Assembly (NCBI RefSeq): GCF_900128495.1
Contig: NZ_LT635801.1
Span: 3,678,200 to 3,742,199 of the forward strand
Length of the DNA: 64,000 nucleotides
Direction of reading: 5' to 3'
Source of the DNA: Bacteroides ilei
GTDB taxonomy: Bacteria; Bacteroidota; Bacteroidia; Bacteroidales; Bacteroidaceae
Below are positions 52,413 through 61,674 of the stretch, one piece after another (positions within the stretch are counted from its first letter, which is position 1; each line of letters starts with the position of its first letter). A program made the position numbers and the translations under genes. The notes beneath the pieces are model-generated. The model saw only the letters and a list, made by a program, of their open reading frames with translations, ran no database searches and was not told where the DNA came from.

Positions 52413-52485
52413 TGGTGCCACCAGGAATCGAACCGGGGACACAAGGATTTTCAGTCCTTTGCTCTACCATCTGAGCTATGGCACC
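52413..52485 (-). tRNA. tRNA-Phe (GAA)
   Basis: A 73-nt cloverleaf: acceptor stem GGTGCCA/TGGCACC, D loop AGATGGTA, anticodon loop CTGAAAA with anticodon GAA, T arm CCCGG-TTCGATT-CCTGG, discriminator A. The CCA end is not encoded. A promoter lies at 52536-52529 with a -33 element 19 bases upstream. Confidence 0.97.
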
Positions 52486-52512
52486 ATTTTGTTATGCCTT
52501 TGCATACGTTGT

Positions 52513-52536
52513 TTCTCGTTTGCGGTTGCAAAGGTA
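52513..52536 (-). promoter_or_regulatory. tRNA-Phe promoter and initial transcript
   Basis: TACCTTTG (52536-52529) with TTTG 19 bases upstream (52559-52556), followed by CAACCGCAAACGAGA. The same 23 bases occur inverted in front of tRNA-Pro. Confidence 0.8.
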
Positions 52537-52615
52537 TTTAAAGTTTTTGAAACTGCAAATTTTGACTGGAAAAAGTTTGAAAAAATAAATTTATTGAAAA
52601 AAGTTCAGGTTTTAT

Positions 52616-52661
52616 TTTGTCGGTATCAGAAATATATCTACCTTTGCAACCGCAAACGAGA
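52616..52661 (+). promoter_or_regulatory. tRNA-Pro promoter and initial transcript
   Basis: TTTG at 52616-52619, 19 bases, TACCTTTG at 52639-52646, then the CAACCGCAAACGAGA start region. A textbook Bacteroidetes promoter, identical to the one for tRNA-Phe. Confidence 0.85.
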
Positions 52662-52676
52662 TAATTCGGGAGCTAT

Positions 52677-52749
52677 CGGAATGTAGCGCAGTTGGTAGCG
52701 CACTACGTTCGGGACGTAGGGGTCGGGCGTTCGAGTCGCCTCATTCCGA
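52677..52749 (+). tRNA. tRNA-Pro (CGG)
   Basis: A 73-nt cloverleaf: acceptor stem CGGAATG/CATTCCG, anticodon arm CTACG-TTCGGGA-CGTAG with anticodon CGG, T arm GGGCG-TTCGAGT-CGCCT, discriminator A. CCA is not encoded. Divergent from tRNA-Phe. Confidence 0.96.
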
Positions 52750-52788
52750 CAAAAGCTGAGGGTTGTTTTCAATCCTCGGCTTTTATTT

Positions 52789-53781
52789 TTATTCTATGAC
52801 CCATCTTTTATCGTGAGGAATGGTTATGCGTGGGTTGTAATGCATTCCTTTCTCATCGGGTATACGTATATAATAGACTTTGCCTGCATGGATGTTAAGT
52901 GAACTGCTTCTTATCCAAGGGTTCATGTTGCGTAAAATGGCATAAGTCGTACCTTGGCTTTTGGCGAACCGGGGCAGATTTGTTATGTCGTTTTCAACTT
53001 TCACTTCCCGGTATGGAATGGCAGGATATAAGTCGCTGGCTCTTAAGTAGAAACCGAAAGCTTGTGGATTGGAAAACATGATTTTGGCTGCCATGATCCG
53101 GTATACGTACCGTGCCGTTTCTTCCACCAGTTGCAGGTCGAGGGCATTTTCTTCGAACTGTTCTGCCAAAGACTTGGAGATTCGGCCTTGGCCGGCGTTG
53201 TATGATGCTGCCACACTGACCCAACTGCCAAAGCGTTTATAGGCTTGTTTTAGGTATTTGCAGGCAGCACGTGTCGATTTTTCCACATCGTACCTTTCGT
53301 CAATGGTATGGCCTACAGCCAAGCCGAATTCGCGTCCGGTAGCAGGCATGAATTGCCATAAGCCGGCAGCTCCGGCTCCGGAACGTGCAAAGGGGTTTAC
53401 ATTACTTTCAATGGCCATCAGATACTTGAAATCATCGGGGACTCCATTTTCCTTTAAAATCGGTTCGATTACTGGGAAGTAACGGTTGGCGCGTTTGATG
53501 ATCTGGATAGATGTACTATGCATATAACTGAATGCCAGAAGTTCGCGGTCCATTCGTTCACGCCGGTCGTAACGGGTCAGATCGACTGTTTCACCACAAA
53601 AGATGAGGCTGTCTGGAACCGGAACGCAGCTGTATATTACTTCCGGGACAGGCTTATCGGCAGAGACTGGATCTTTTAGCTGGATCTGTGCAGAAAGATT
53701 GGCTGATGACAGGGATAAGATGAAGGAAGCTGTTATGATTGTCTTATGAAGATAACGGGAGTTTTTGTCTTTTTTATTCAT
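52789..53781 (-). CDS. Lytic murein transglycosylase (MltD/SLT type)
   Basis: A 330-residue periplasmic enzyme that cuts peptidoglycan glycan strands. The start at 53781 (MNKKDKNSRYLHKTIITASFILSLSSANLSAQ) gives a signal peptide. The SLT domain (about 105-235) has the catalytic Glu in YLMAIESNVNPFARSGAGAAGLWQFMPATG and the AASYNAGQGRISKS motif. The C-terminal part (260-325) carries one LysM-like or binding segment (FAKSQGTTYAILRNMNPW) but not the repeated LysM array of classical MltD. It is convergent with tRNA-Pro. Confidence 0.9.
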   Translation of the reverse strand: MNKKDKNSRYLHKTIITASFILSLSSANLSAQIQLKDPVSADKPVPEVIYSCVPVPDSLIFCGETVDLTRYDRRERMDRELLAFSYMHSTSIQIIKRANRYFPVIEPILKENGVPDDFKYLMAIESNVNPFARSGAGAAGLWQFMPATGREFGLAVGHTIDERYDVEKSTRAACKYLKQAYKRFGSWVSVAASYNAGQGRISKSLAEQFEENALDLQLVEETARYVYRIMAAKIMFSNPQAFGFYLRASDLYPAIPYREVKVENDITNLPRFAKSQGTTYAILRNMNPWIRSSSLNIHAGKVYYIRIPDEKGMHYNPRITIPHDKRWVIE

Positions 53782-53947
53782 TGTTGTGTGGTTTAATAAA
53801 TTCTCCCGAAAGTATAAAATAAACCCCAATGCAGGACGGATTCTTAATGTAATTTCACACTAAAATGGTAGGGGAAACCATAATGATTCCCTGCATTGTA
53901 TGGCATATTACAATGCAGGGAATGGAGGAAGTGGTTAGGATATTAGG

Positions 53948-54427
53948 TTATTCTTCCAATCTGAAGCTTTGCAGGATCTGACCGGGAATACTGTCATTCT
54001 TCTGGTTATAGACGATTGACACGTAAAATCCACTGCTGTCGTCTTTGCTGAGCAGGAAACAGTAAAGGCATTGTGAATCGCCTTCGCAGTTTCCCTGTAG
54101 TTGTGCACCATAGAATTGGGAGAGTTCGAACGTTTTGACAGGAGTCTGGTTAGTCACTTCATCATCGTTCGCGATATTTTTCAATTCTCCCGAAAGTTCG
54201 GATTTTTTTATACCTTCACCTTCCAGTAGCTGTACGGTTATAAAATAGGCCGGCGTGCTGATGATATATCCTTCTTCCGAATCATCTTCTACATTAAATC
54301 CTTCCGGAGCCTTGAAACTGATTCCGTACGAGTTCCATGTGGTAGTTTGCAGATTCTGTGCATCTATATCCATACCGAATACAGAAAAAAGCAGGACAGT
54401 CAATGCCGTGAGGATTCTATTTTTCAT
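53948..54427 (-). CDS. Secreted hypothetical protein (159 aa)
   Basis: A signal peptide (ILTALTVLLFSVFGMDIDAQ) and a soluble mature part with an acidic segment (NVEDDSEEGYIIS) and a CEGDSQCLYC cysteine cluster. No domain recognised. Its ATG overlaps the stop codon of the upstream DUF2007 gene by four bases, so the two are translationally coupled. A periplasmic location is likely. Confidence 0.65.
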   Translation of the reverse strand: MKNRILTALTVLLFSVFGMDIDAQNLQTTTWNSYGISFKAPEGFNVEDDSEEGYIISTPAYFITVQLLEGEGIKKSELSGELKNIANDDEVTNQTPVKTFELSQFYGAQLQGNCEGDSQCLYCFLLSKDDSSGFYVSIVYNQKNDSIPGQILQSFRLEE

Positions 54428-54654
54428 ACTTTTCTTTGAGCTACTATTTTTCTTGCATACACTTCTTCCTCTTTATTAACCATTACCAATACTTGCCCGC
54501 CCATAGTAGAGTATGGGGAAGTTACTGCAGACAATGTCTCGTCTTTGATCATTGCTTCAACTCCGGCTGAATTAAGCAGACCTTTTATCAATTCGGCTTC
54601 CCAAAGTGTTCCTTTGAAAACTTCAACCAATGAACCGTAACATCTTGTATCCAT
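54424..54654 (-). CDS. DUF2007 protein
   Basis: A 76-residue protein with the DUF2007 pattern: VEVFKGTLWEAELIKGLLNSAGVEAMIKDETLS and GGQVLVMVNKEEEVYARKIV. The fold is ferredoxin-like and resembles the signal-transducing PII/ACT group, but no ligand is known. It is cytoplasmic and coupled to a secreted protein gene downstream, an unusual pairing. proA is divergent, 200 bases upstream. Confidence 0.78.
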   Translation of the reverse strand: MDTRCYGSLVEVFKGTLWEAELIKGLLNSAGVEAMIKDETLSAVTSPYSTMGGQVLVMVNKEEEVYARKIVAQRKV

Positions 54655-54781
54655 AGTCTTAATTTTTAGGGGTTAATAATTAAGGATAAATTCTCTCAGT
54701 TTGTTATTATCAAAGATAAGGATTTATTTGAAATATTCTAGGATTATCGGAGAAAAAGAATAGAAATAACAGAAATAATTC

Positions 54782-54789
54782 TATTTTTG
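54782..54789 (+). promoter_or_regulatory. Probable proA promoter
   Basis: TATTTTTG matches TAnnTTTG, 70 bases before the proA ATG. No strong -33 element is seen. Confidence 0.45.
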
Positions 54790-54858
54790 CATTATATCAT
54801 CATTTTGTGTGGGTTGGGGGTATCCCCGATACCTATTTGTCAGTAACATGAATTTATT

Positions 54859-56106
54859 ATGGATATTATAGAAACCTTAAAGGCTGTACGCCAGGCATCC
54901 CGTAAACTGGCACTGGCGGATGAAAGTCTTATTGATGAAGTATTGGTGGCCGTAGCCGATGCTGCCGTGGCACATTCGGATGAAATTTTGGCTGCCAATG
55001 CTAAAGATTTGCAACGGATGGATCCTGCAAATCCTAAGTACGACCGCTTGAAACTGACGGCGGCACGTCTGGAGGGTATTGCTTCGGATACACGGAATGT
55101 TGCTGCTCTGCCTTCTCCTTTGGGACGGATACTGGAAGAAAGGGTACGCCCGAACGGATTGAAATTGAAAAAGGTAAGTGTCCCTTTCGGGGTTATCGGT
55201 GTGATTTATGAAGCCCGTCCGAATGTCAGTTTCGATGTCTTTTCGTTATGTATAAAAAGTGGAAGTGCCTGTGTGTTAAAGGGGGGGAGTGATGCCGATG
55301 CGTCTAACAGGGCAATTGTGAAGGTTATCCACGAAGTGTTGGAACGTTATGGTATGGATCCCCATATCGTAGAACTATTGCCTCCTGGCCATGATGCCAC
55401 TACCGGATTGTTGCATGCCGAAGGATTGGTAGATCTGGTTATTCCCCGTGGAAGCAGCCGGTTGATTGAATATGTGCGGAAAGAGGCTACAATACCTGTG
55501 ATAGAGACAGGTGCCGGTATCTGCCATACTTATTTTGATTTGGAGGGTGATGTAGAGAAGGGAGCGGCCATCATCAATAATGCAAAGACCCGTAGGGTAA
55601 GTGTCTGCAATGCATTGGATTGCCTGTTGGTTCATTCCGGACGTCTGGATGATCTGCCCCGTCTGTGCGCGCCGTTGAAGGATAGCCGGGTATTGATTTA
55701 TGCCGATGAGCCCGCTTATGAGGTATTGGAAGGCCATTACCCGGATGAACTGCTTTGTCATGCCACGCCCGACAGTTATGGTACGGAGTTCCTTGATTAT
55801 AAGATGGCTGTCCGGACGGTACGAGATATAGACGAAGCTTTATCGCATATTTATACGTATAGTTCCAAGCACAGTGAGTGTATCGTGACGGAAAACAAGG
55901 AGGCTGCCGCTTATTTTTCGCGTGCAGTCGATGCGGCTTGTGTATATACCAATGCTCCGACTTCGTTCACTGACGGTGCTCAGTTCGGACTGGGGGCGGA
56001 AATAGGTATAAGTACTCAGAAACTGCATGCTAGGGGGCCTATGGGGTTGCGTGAAATTACAACATATAAATGGTTGATTGAAGGGAACGGACAGATAAGG
56101 AAGTGA
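54859..56106 (+). CDS. proA: Glutamate-5-semialdehyde dehydrogenase
   Basis: Second enzyme of proline synthesis: it reduces gamma-glutamyl phosphate with NADPH. At 415 residues it has the family length. The catalytic cysteine is C250 in [15 protein letters not shown]; other family parts are [43 protein letters not shown] and the C-terminal [14 protein letters not shown]. It is followed by the succinylornithine carbamoyltransferase gene on the same strand, linking proline and arginine synthesis. proB is 11 kb upstream, separated by sugar-degradation genes. Confidence 0.96.
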   Translation: MDIIETLKAVRQASRKLALADESLIDEVLVAVADAAVAHSDEILAANAKDLQRMDPANPKYDRLKLTAARLEGIASDTRNVAALPSPLGRILEERVRPNGLKLKKVSVPFGVIGVIYEARPNVSFDVFSLCIKSGSACVLKGGSDADASNRAIVKVIHEVLERYGMDPHIVELLPPGHDATTGLLHAEGLVDLVIPRGSSRLIEYVRKEATIPVIETGAGICHTYFDLEGDVEKGAAIINNAKTRRVSVCNALDCLLVHSGRLDDLPRLCAPLKDSRVLIYADEPAYEVLEGHYPDELLCHATPDSYGTEFLDYKMAVRTVRDIDEALSHIYTYSSKHSECIVTENKEAAAYFSRAVDAACVYTNAPTSFTDGAQFGLGAEIGISTQKLHARGPMGLREITTYKWLIEGNGQIRK

Positions 56107-56204
56107 TTTGCCCGGGTACCTGGAACCTGAGCGAGTTGGTATTGTTCCGTTTTGCTCTTTTGAAAGTTTTTCGGTTAAAATATTGGCTTGTTGTATTTTT
56201 ATAG

Positions 56205-56212
56205 TATATTTG
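56205..56212 (+). promoter_or_regulatory. Promoter of the carbamoyltransferase gene
   Basis: TTG at 56183-56185, 19 bases, TATATTTG at 56205-56212, 34 bases before the ATG: the gene can be expressed apart from proA. Confidence 0.65.
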
Positions 56213-56245
56213 CCGTGAAAAATAAATTAATATACAGTTTGTCCT

Positions 56246-57214
56246 ATGAAAACTTACACGAATGTATTTGATCTTGGTGATTTGAAGACAGCTTTGGCTG
56301 AGGCTTTTGAGATTAAAAAAGATCGTTATAAATATGAAGCGTTAGGCAAGCATCGTACTTGTCTGCTTATTTTCTTTAACAACAGTTTGCGTACCCGTTT
56401 GAGTACCCAGAAAGCTGCACGTAATCTGGGTATGGATGTGATTGTACTTGATGTGAACCAGGGGGCATGGAAGTTGGAGACAGAGCGTGGAGTGGTTATG
56501 GATGGCGACAAGAGTGAGCATCTGCTGGAGGCTATCCCGGTTATGGCCTCTTATTGTGATATCATCGGTGTCCGTTCGTTTGCCCGTTTCGAAAGCCGTG
56601 AAGATGACTATACGGAAAAGATTCTGAACCAGTTCATCAAGTATTCCGGGAAACCTGTGTTTTCTATGGAGGCAGCTACAGGGCATCCGTTACAGGCATT
56701 TGCCGATTTGATTACAATAGAAGAATATAAGAGAAAAGAACGTCCGAAGGTTGTATTGACATGGGCTCCTCATCCACGTGCTTTACCTCAGGCTGTACCT
56801 AACTCCTTTGCAGATTTCATGAATGAAGCCGATGTGGATTTTGTCATAACCCACCCTCATGGATATGAACTGGATCCGAAATTTGTCCGTGGAGCGAAAG
56901 TGGAATATGATCAGATGAAGGCTTTTGAGGGAGCCGATTTCATTTATGCAAAAAACTGGGCTTGTCCGGGAGTGACAAATCCGGATGATTATGGGAAGAT
57001 ACTGAGTAAAGACATGAGCTGGACTGTAGATACTGCCCATATGGCTGTAACTGACAATGCTTTTTTCATGCATTGTCTGCCGGTACGGCGTAACATGATT
57101 GTGACAGACGATGTTATTGAAGCTCCTACTTCTTTGGTTATTCCGGAGGCGGCCAACCGTGAAATTTCGGCAACTGTAGTATTGAAACGGATGTTGCAGG
57201 ATCTGGACAAATGA
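56246..57214 (+). CDS. argF': N-succinylornithine carbamoyltransferase
   Basis: A 322-residue carbamoyltransferase of the Bacteroides type, in which arginine synthesis runs through N-succinylated rather than N-acetylated or free ornithine. The carbamoyl-phosphate loop reads FFNNSLRTRLST (the usual STRT is changed), followed by the proline-containing stretch PHPRALPQAVPNS that shapes the site for the succinyl group, and HCLPVRRNM near the end. Adjacent to proA. A 16 bp stem terminator follows and separates it from the convergent operon. Confidence 0.93.
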   Translation: MKTYTNVFDLGDLKTALAEAFEIKKDRYKYEALGKHRTCLLIFFNNSLRTRLSTQKAARNLGMDVIVLDVNQGAWKLETERGVVMDGDKSEHLLEAIPVMASYCDIIGVRSFARFESREDDYTEKILNQFIKYSGKPVFSMEAATGHPLQAFADLITIEEYKRKERPKVVLTWAPHPRALPQAVPNSFADFMNEADVDFVITHPHGYELDPKFVRGAKVEYDQMKAFEGADFIYAKNWACPGVTNPDDYGKILSKDMSWTVDTAHMAVTDNAFFMHCLPVRRNMIVTDDVIEAPTSLVIPEAANREISATVVLKRMLQDLDK

Positions 57215-57257
57215 TGTTTGGATAGCGTTTAAGAAGAGTTTATAAGGCCTATAAAGC

Positions 57258-57310
57258 AGACGGGGAAACAGATGGATAGTGATTGGCAATCTGTTTCCCC
57301 GTCTTTATTT
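57258..57310. terminator. Bidirectional terminator
   Basis: AGACGGGGAAACAGAT (57258-57273) pairs perfectly with ATCTGTTTCCCCGTCT (57289-57304), with a following T-rich tract; lies between the convergent carbamoyltransferase and rhodanese genes. Confidence 0.92.
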
Positions 57311-57322
57311 GATGGCAGGCAA

Positions 57323-57721
57323 TTATAATTCTATATCCTTTCCGTTCTCTTTCCAGTTGTCGAAACCTTTGTCCAGATTATATACTTTATATCCTTTCTT
57401 TACCAGCAGACGGGCTGCATTACGGCTTCTACGTCCGCTTTTGCAATACACCGCTACGGGTTTTCCTTTGTCGAGCAATTCGTCGGCATCCGCTGAAAAT
57501 GAATCATCCAGTACGTTGATGTTCAGACTACCAGGTATATGTCCCTGACTATATTCGGCGACTGTACGTACGTCTACACGCTGTACGTCCTCGTCTTCAA
57601 TGAGACGTTCGAATTCGTCGGCCGACAGGTTCTTGAATTTGTCTTGTGACTTGGCGCTGCATGCAAAAAGTCCGAAAAGTGCAGCGCATACAAAAAACAT
57701 GAAATAGATACTTTTTATCAT
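57323..57721 (-). CDS. Rhodanese-like lipoprotein
   Basis: A 132-residue protein with a lipoprotein signal (AALFGLFACSAKS; Cys of LFAC is lipidated) and one rhodanese domain. The active-site loop is VYCKSGRRSRNA with the catalytic Cys; VDVRTVAEYSQGHIPGSLNI is the other signature. It sits on the periplasmic side of a membrane and may carry sulfur or bind a partner; the substrate is unknown. Last gene of the minus-strand operon beginning with the PASTA gene. Confidence 0.88.
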   Translation of the reverse strand: MIKSIYFMFFVCAALFGLFACSAKSQDKFKNLSADEFERLIEDEDVQRVDVRTVAEYSQGHIPGSLNINVLDDSFSADADELLDKGKPVAVYCKSGRRSRNAARLLVKKGYKVYNLDKGFDNWKENGKDIEL

Positions 57722-57740
57722 ATCAGTTCTAGGCTTGCGG

Positions 57741-58394
57741 TTAATAATCGAATTCTTTCTGGATAACCCCTTGGCTGTATGTATTGACGTAGAAACGGAT
57801 TTTGTCTCCTTTATTCAGTTTCTCCCTGTATGATTCCAAAGGGATAGACAGATAAGCTTTATGTGTATAGGCTTCGTAATCGTCTTGACTGTCATGGTAA
57901 AGGCGTATTTTCAGAACCTGGCAGTCTTTCTCTTTTTCTATACCTTCGTCAATGAAGTGATAGGTATGTTTCTTGTCTTTTATCCTGACATCCAGAACCA
58001 TATTGATATATTCTCCAGATCTCCAGATGCGTTCTATGTCGGCGGGATCAGTCTTGATTCCGTCCTTGAATGAGGAGGAGGGAACAGGGGTAGGGGCAAG
58101 AATGAATTGACATTGGTACAGTTTTACCATGTTATTTTCTGTACCGTCTGTCAGTGGTTCGTAGATTGAGACCGACCGGTAGAGTGTATCGGCTGACAAA
58201 CCGCTCAATCCGTCACGTGGCTGTATTACATATGTTTTACCATTGTCGGTTATCAGGTGGCTCAAGACTCCGTTTCCGTCTGTCTGTGCATTGATGAATT
58301 CCGTGAGTACACTCGGATATACATAGTCGTTTTCTTTGCATGCCCCGCATAGGGACATGCAAAGAATGGCTGTGTATAGGGTCAGTTTGTTCAT
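57741..58394 (-). CDS. NigD-like lipoprotein
   Basis: A 217-residue protein starting at 58394 (MNKLTLYTAILCMSLCGACKEND), a lipoprotein signal with Cys in CGAC. The mature part shows the beta-rich NigD layout: an N-terminal OB-like half (GKTYVIQPRDGLSGLSADTLYRSVSIYE) and a C-terminal half with LKIRLYHDSQDDYEAYTHKAYLSIPLESYREKLNKGDKIRFYVNTY. NigD-like proteins are common in Bacteroides; the function is not well defined. Its ATG overlaps the acyltransferase stop by four bases. Confidence 0.75.
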   Translation of the reverse strand: MNKLTLYTAILCMSLCGACKENDYVYPSVLTEFINAQTDGNGVLSHLITDNGKTYVIQPRDGLSGLSADTLYRSVSIYEPLTDGTENNMVKLYQCQFILAPTPVPSSSFKDGIKTDPADIERIWRSGEYINMVLDVRIKDKKHTYHFIDEGIEKEKDCQVLKIRLYHDSQDDYEAYTHKAYLSIPLESYREKLNKGDKIRFYVNTYSQGVIQKEFDY

Positions 58395-59545
58395 GCTTCG
58401 GTTGCTTTCAAGTAATTTAAAGCAGGATTTGCATACATTGTCAGAATGCATTTCTTCAGGAACGATTCATCTTTGCCGGGTAATTGGATAAGATCAAGTT
58501 TTTTCTGCAGATAAGCTTCGAATCGTATCTTTTCTTCTGCAGAATATTTACCGGTGAACCGGGATGTACCTTCCAGCATGTCGCAGGCAATGTAGTTCCC
58601 GGGATAAAGACGGTAATTGCTATGGATATGCTTGTCGATGATGGCTGAAATATGGACAAAGATTTCGCTTTTAGGTAATCCTCTAAGCGATTCCAATTCT
58701 GCATTGATGCATGGGCCGGTCTGGAAGTGTACTCTTCCCTTATATCCGAAAATTCCAGTCTTCATGTTGTTCAGATCATCCTCCTGGCTTTTCTTGAAGC
58801 CTTCGATATCCCGTTTCTGCTGCATTTCCATTGCTTTGAGGAAGTCGCATGGATCGTACTCGTACGATAATGCCGTGGGCACAATGTTCAATGACTTCAG
58901 ACGGTCGATGGTGTCGCCTTCTCCTCCCATTGCCAGCATTTTCAGCACACTTTCCTGGGTGCGGTCATTTGAATCCTTGGCACGTCCTTCCCGTTGGGCG
59001 ATCCAGATGTTTTCTTTCTTTTCACTGATTGCAAAATGAATATAACGTGACATGCGTAACGAGGATTCCAGCATCTGGCGCATGGTCAGCGCTCTCTGTA
59101 CGATGAATGCTTTGTTGATGCGTACGAGTTTTTTGATCCAAGGGTATATCAGCAGGTTGTCTCCGATAGCAATCTCTACGGTATTTGGGAAATTGTTGTC
59201 AAGCAGTCCTACCGACAAGAGTCCGGAATCAAGTACGATATCCCGATGATTGGATATGAATGTATAATTTTTCTGTTTATCTGCCAAAGAGGTTGTATCC
59301 ATGTCGAATCCGTCACTGTATTTCTTGATGATGTCTTTCAGCAGTTCATAGAAGAAGGCTTTCTGTACATCCAGATTTGTTTTACAGCTACGGAACTTGG
59401 CGGCGATCATTTCGATAGGTACACCCGGCATGACCACGGAAATGACTTCCTGAAACGAAGGATCAGCTAAAAGTTCGTCGGCAACTTGTGGAAGCTCTTC
59501 GGGAGTGTACGGTCGGATTTCATTGAATTCGGCAGGTATGTTCAT
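58391..59545 (-). CDS. PlsC/PlsB-type acyltransferase
   Basis: A 384-residue acyltransferase of the glycerophosphate acyltransferase group. The HX4D catalytic motif is in FISNHRDIVLDSGLL; the second conserved part is IWIAQREGRAKDSNDRTQ, corresponding to the FPEG-like phosphate-binding loop. No membrane helix is obvious, so it is probably peripheral. It would acylate a glycerophospholipid or similar acceptor. It lies 51 bases after ddl and is coupled to the NigD-like gene. Confidence 0.8.
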   Translation of the reverse strand: MNIPAEFNEIRPYTPEELPQVADELLADPSFQEVISVVMPGVPIEMIAAKFRSCKTNLDVQKAFFYELLKDIIKKYSDGFDMDTTSLADKQKNYTFISNHRDIVLDSGLLSVGLLDNNFPNTVEIAIGDNLLIYPWIKKLVRINKAFIVQRALTMRQMLESSLRMSRYIHFAISEKKENIWIAQREGRAKDSNDRTQESVLKMLAMGGEGDTIDRLKSLNIVPTALSYEYDPCDFLKAMEMQQKRDIEGFKKSQEDDLNNMKTGIFGYKGRVHFQTGPCINAELESLRGLPKSEIFVHISAIIDKHIHSNYRLYPGNYIACDMLEGTSRFTGKYSAEEKIRFEAYLQKKLDLIQLPGKDESFLKKCILTMYANPALNYLKATEA

Positions 59546-59596
59546 GGTAATGTTATTTATTTAGATAGTCTAAATATAGCGATTATTTAGCAATTA

Positions 59597-60574
59597 TCAA
59601 TTGAAATGGTCTTCAATAATGTCTGTCATCACATCTTTTATATCAATCCCCGCCGCGCGGACCTGCTGCGGGATGAAGCTGGTGGCTGTCATACCCGGAG
59701 TAGTATTGATTTCGAGCATATTGATTTTTTCACCTTCGGTGATGATATAGTCTACACGTACAATACCTTTACATCCTAATATATCATAGATGGCGGATGT
59801 GAGTTTCTGTACGCGTGCGGTAAGTTCCGGTGTCAGGCGGGCTGGAGTGATTTCGGTTACTTCGCCGTTATATTTGGCATTGTAGTCGAAGAATTCGTTT
59901 TTGCTGACGACTTCGGTTATCGGGAAAACGACCGATTTTTTCTTGGTCTTGTAACATCCGTTGGCCAGTTCGGTTCCGTTCATGAATGCTTCTATCATGA
60001 CATCGGAAGATTCCTTGAAGGCTGCTTCCAGGGCCGGCTGGATCTGTTCCTTGGTCTTGACTTTGGTTACACCGAAACTGGAACCGCTGGCATTAGGCTT
60101 GATGAAACAAGGCAGTCCGATTTTGTCTATCACTTCTTCATCAGAGATGCCGTGACGTTTGTTGACAAGCATTGATTCTGCCACTCGTACACCGAACCCT
60201 TTCAGATACTGGTTTAAAGTGAATTTGCTGAAAGTCATGGCCGAAATCAGGACATCGCAGGTTGAATAAGGGATACCGATCAGTTCAAAATAACCTTGCA
60301 GTATACCGTTTTCTCCGGGAGTTCCGTGGATGGTGATATAGGCGAAATCCGGTATCACTTTCTGATTGTTATGGCAGAAACTGAAGTCGTTCTTATCTAT
60401 CGGGGCACGACTTCCGTCCGGCAGAAGGGCTTCCCATTTCTGTCTGGTCAGCTCTACAATGTATAATGTGTATTTGTCTTTATCTATGAATGAATAGATT
60501 CCTTCTGCACTGCGCATGGAAACATCATGTTCCGAAGAGTCTCCTCCGGCTACGATAGCAATGATACGTTTCAT
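59597..60574 (-). CDS. ddl: D-alanine--D-alanine ligase
   Basis: A 325-residue ATP-grasp enzyme that joins two D-Ala molecules for peptidoglycan precursors. Family parts are IVAGGDSSEHDVSMRSAEGIY at the N-terminus, FIKPNASGSSFGVTKV (ATP-binding loop), GCKGIVRVDYII and LEINTTPGMTATSFIPQQ with the metal ligands. The start overlaps the stop codon of the pseudouridine synthase gene by four bases. It is the essential gene of this operon. Confidence 0.95.
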   Translation of the reverse strand: MKRIIAIVAGGDSSEHDVSMRSAEGIYSFIDKDKYTLYIVELTRQKWEALLPDGSRAPIDKNDFSFCHNNQKVIPDFAYITIHGTPGENGILQGYFELIGIPYSTCDVLISAMTFSKFTLNQYLKGFGVRVAESMLVNKRHGISDEEVIDKIGLPCFIKPNASGSSFGVTKVKTKEQIQPALEAAFKESSDVMIEAFMNGTELANGCYKTKKKSVVFPITEVVSKNEFFDYNAKYNGEVTEITPARLTPELTARVQKLTSAIYDILGCKGIVRVDYIITEGEKINMLEINTTPGMTATSFIPQQVRAAGIDIKDVMTDIIEDHFN

Positions 60575-61644
60575 AATTCTTCTCTGTTACTGATATAATT
60601 TCTCCATTTTTCCAACAGACGGGTCATGTCTTCCGGAAGTTCGGAGGTAAAGAACATCTCCTTACCGGTGCGGGGGTGTACAAAACCCAGGGTTTTGGCA
60701 TGAAGGGCCTGTCGGGGACAAATGTCGAAACAGTTGTTTACAAATTGTTTGTATTTACTAAAATGAGTTCCTTTTAATATTTCATGTCCACCGTATCGTT
60801 CGTCATTGAACAGTACGTGGCCGATATGTTTCATATGTACCCGGATCTGGTGTGTGCGTCCGGTTTCCAGTACACATTTGACTAATGTGACATAACCCAG
60901 TCGTTCCAGTACCTGGTAATGGGTAACGGCGTGTTTGCCTTGGGTCGGGTCGGAAAGAACTGCCATCTGCATGCGGTCTTTCGGATTCCTTCCTATATTA
61001 CCTGTTATGGTTCCTTCATCTTCATCAATGATTCCCCATACCAGGGCGTTGTATTCCCGTTTGGTTGTCTTGTTATAGAATTGTAGCCCCAGACTGGTTT
61101 TCGCATCCGGGGTTTTGGCCACGACCAATAATCCTGAAGTATCTTTGTCGATACGGTGCACCAGTCCCACTTGTGGGTCATTAGGATCGTATGTAGGGAC
61201 GTTCCGTAGATGCCAGGCAATGGCGTTGACCAAGGTTCCGTGATAGTTCCCGCATCCCGGATGTACTACAAGTCCGGCCGGTTTGTTGACAACCATCAGG
61301 TCATCGTCTTCATATACGATATCTAACGGTATGTCTTCCGGTATGATGTCGTTTTCGTAGCGTGGACGGTCCATCATAACCGTCAGAACATCCGACGGTT
61401 TGACTTTATAGCTGCTTTTGACCGGTTTGCCGTTAGCCATTACAAAGCCGGCATCGGCCGCGTTCTGGATGCGGTTCCGGGAAGCATTGACAATACGTTC
61501 GAACAGATATTTGTCGATACGTACAGGGGCCTGTCCCTTGTCGACAACAACCCGGAAATGTTCATACAGTTCTGGAGTCTGGTTTACGGGCTCAATGTCG
61601 TCCAATGAGTCCTCCAGTTCGTCGTCAATATAATCTTCAGTCAT
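60571..61644 (-). CDS. rluD: RluD-type 23S rRNA pseudouridine synthase
   Basis: A 357-residue enzyme with an N-terminal S4 RNA-binding domain (about 30-90, RIDKYLFERIVNASRNRIQNA) and a catalytic domain with the Asp in VGLVHRIDKDTSGLLVVAKT. Other signatures: VVNKPAGLVVHPG and LETGRTHQIRVHMKHIGHVLFNDERYGG. It makes pseudouridine in 23S rRNA helix 69. The N-terminus has an acidic extension of about 20 residues. Between the PASTA gene and ddl, with a four-base overlap into ddl. Confidence 0.9.
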   Translation of the reverse strand: MTEDYIDDELEDSLDDIEPVNQTPELYEHFRVVVDKGQAPVRIDKYLFERIVNASRNRIQNAADAGFVMANGKPVKSSYKVKPSDVLTVMMDRPRYENDIIPEDIPLDIVYEDDDLMVVNKPAGLVVHPGCGNYHGTLVNAIAWHLRNVPTYDPNDPQVGLVHRIDKDTSGLLVVAKTPDAKTSLGLQFYNKTTKREYNALVWGIIDEDEGTITGNIGRNPKDRMQMAVLSDPTQGKHAVTHYQVLERLGYVTLVKCVLETGRTHQIRVHMKHIGHVLFNDERYGGHEILKGTHFSKYKQFVNNCFDICPRQALHAKTLGFVHPRTGKEMFFTSELPEDMTRLLEKWRNYISNREEL

Positions 61645-61674
61645 TTGCTAAGATAATAATAGCGTTTTTAGGAC

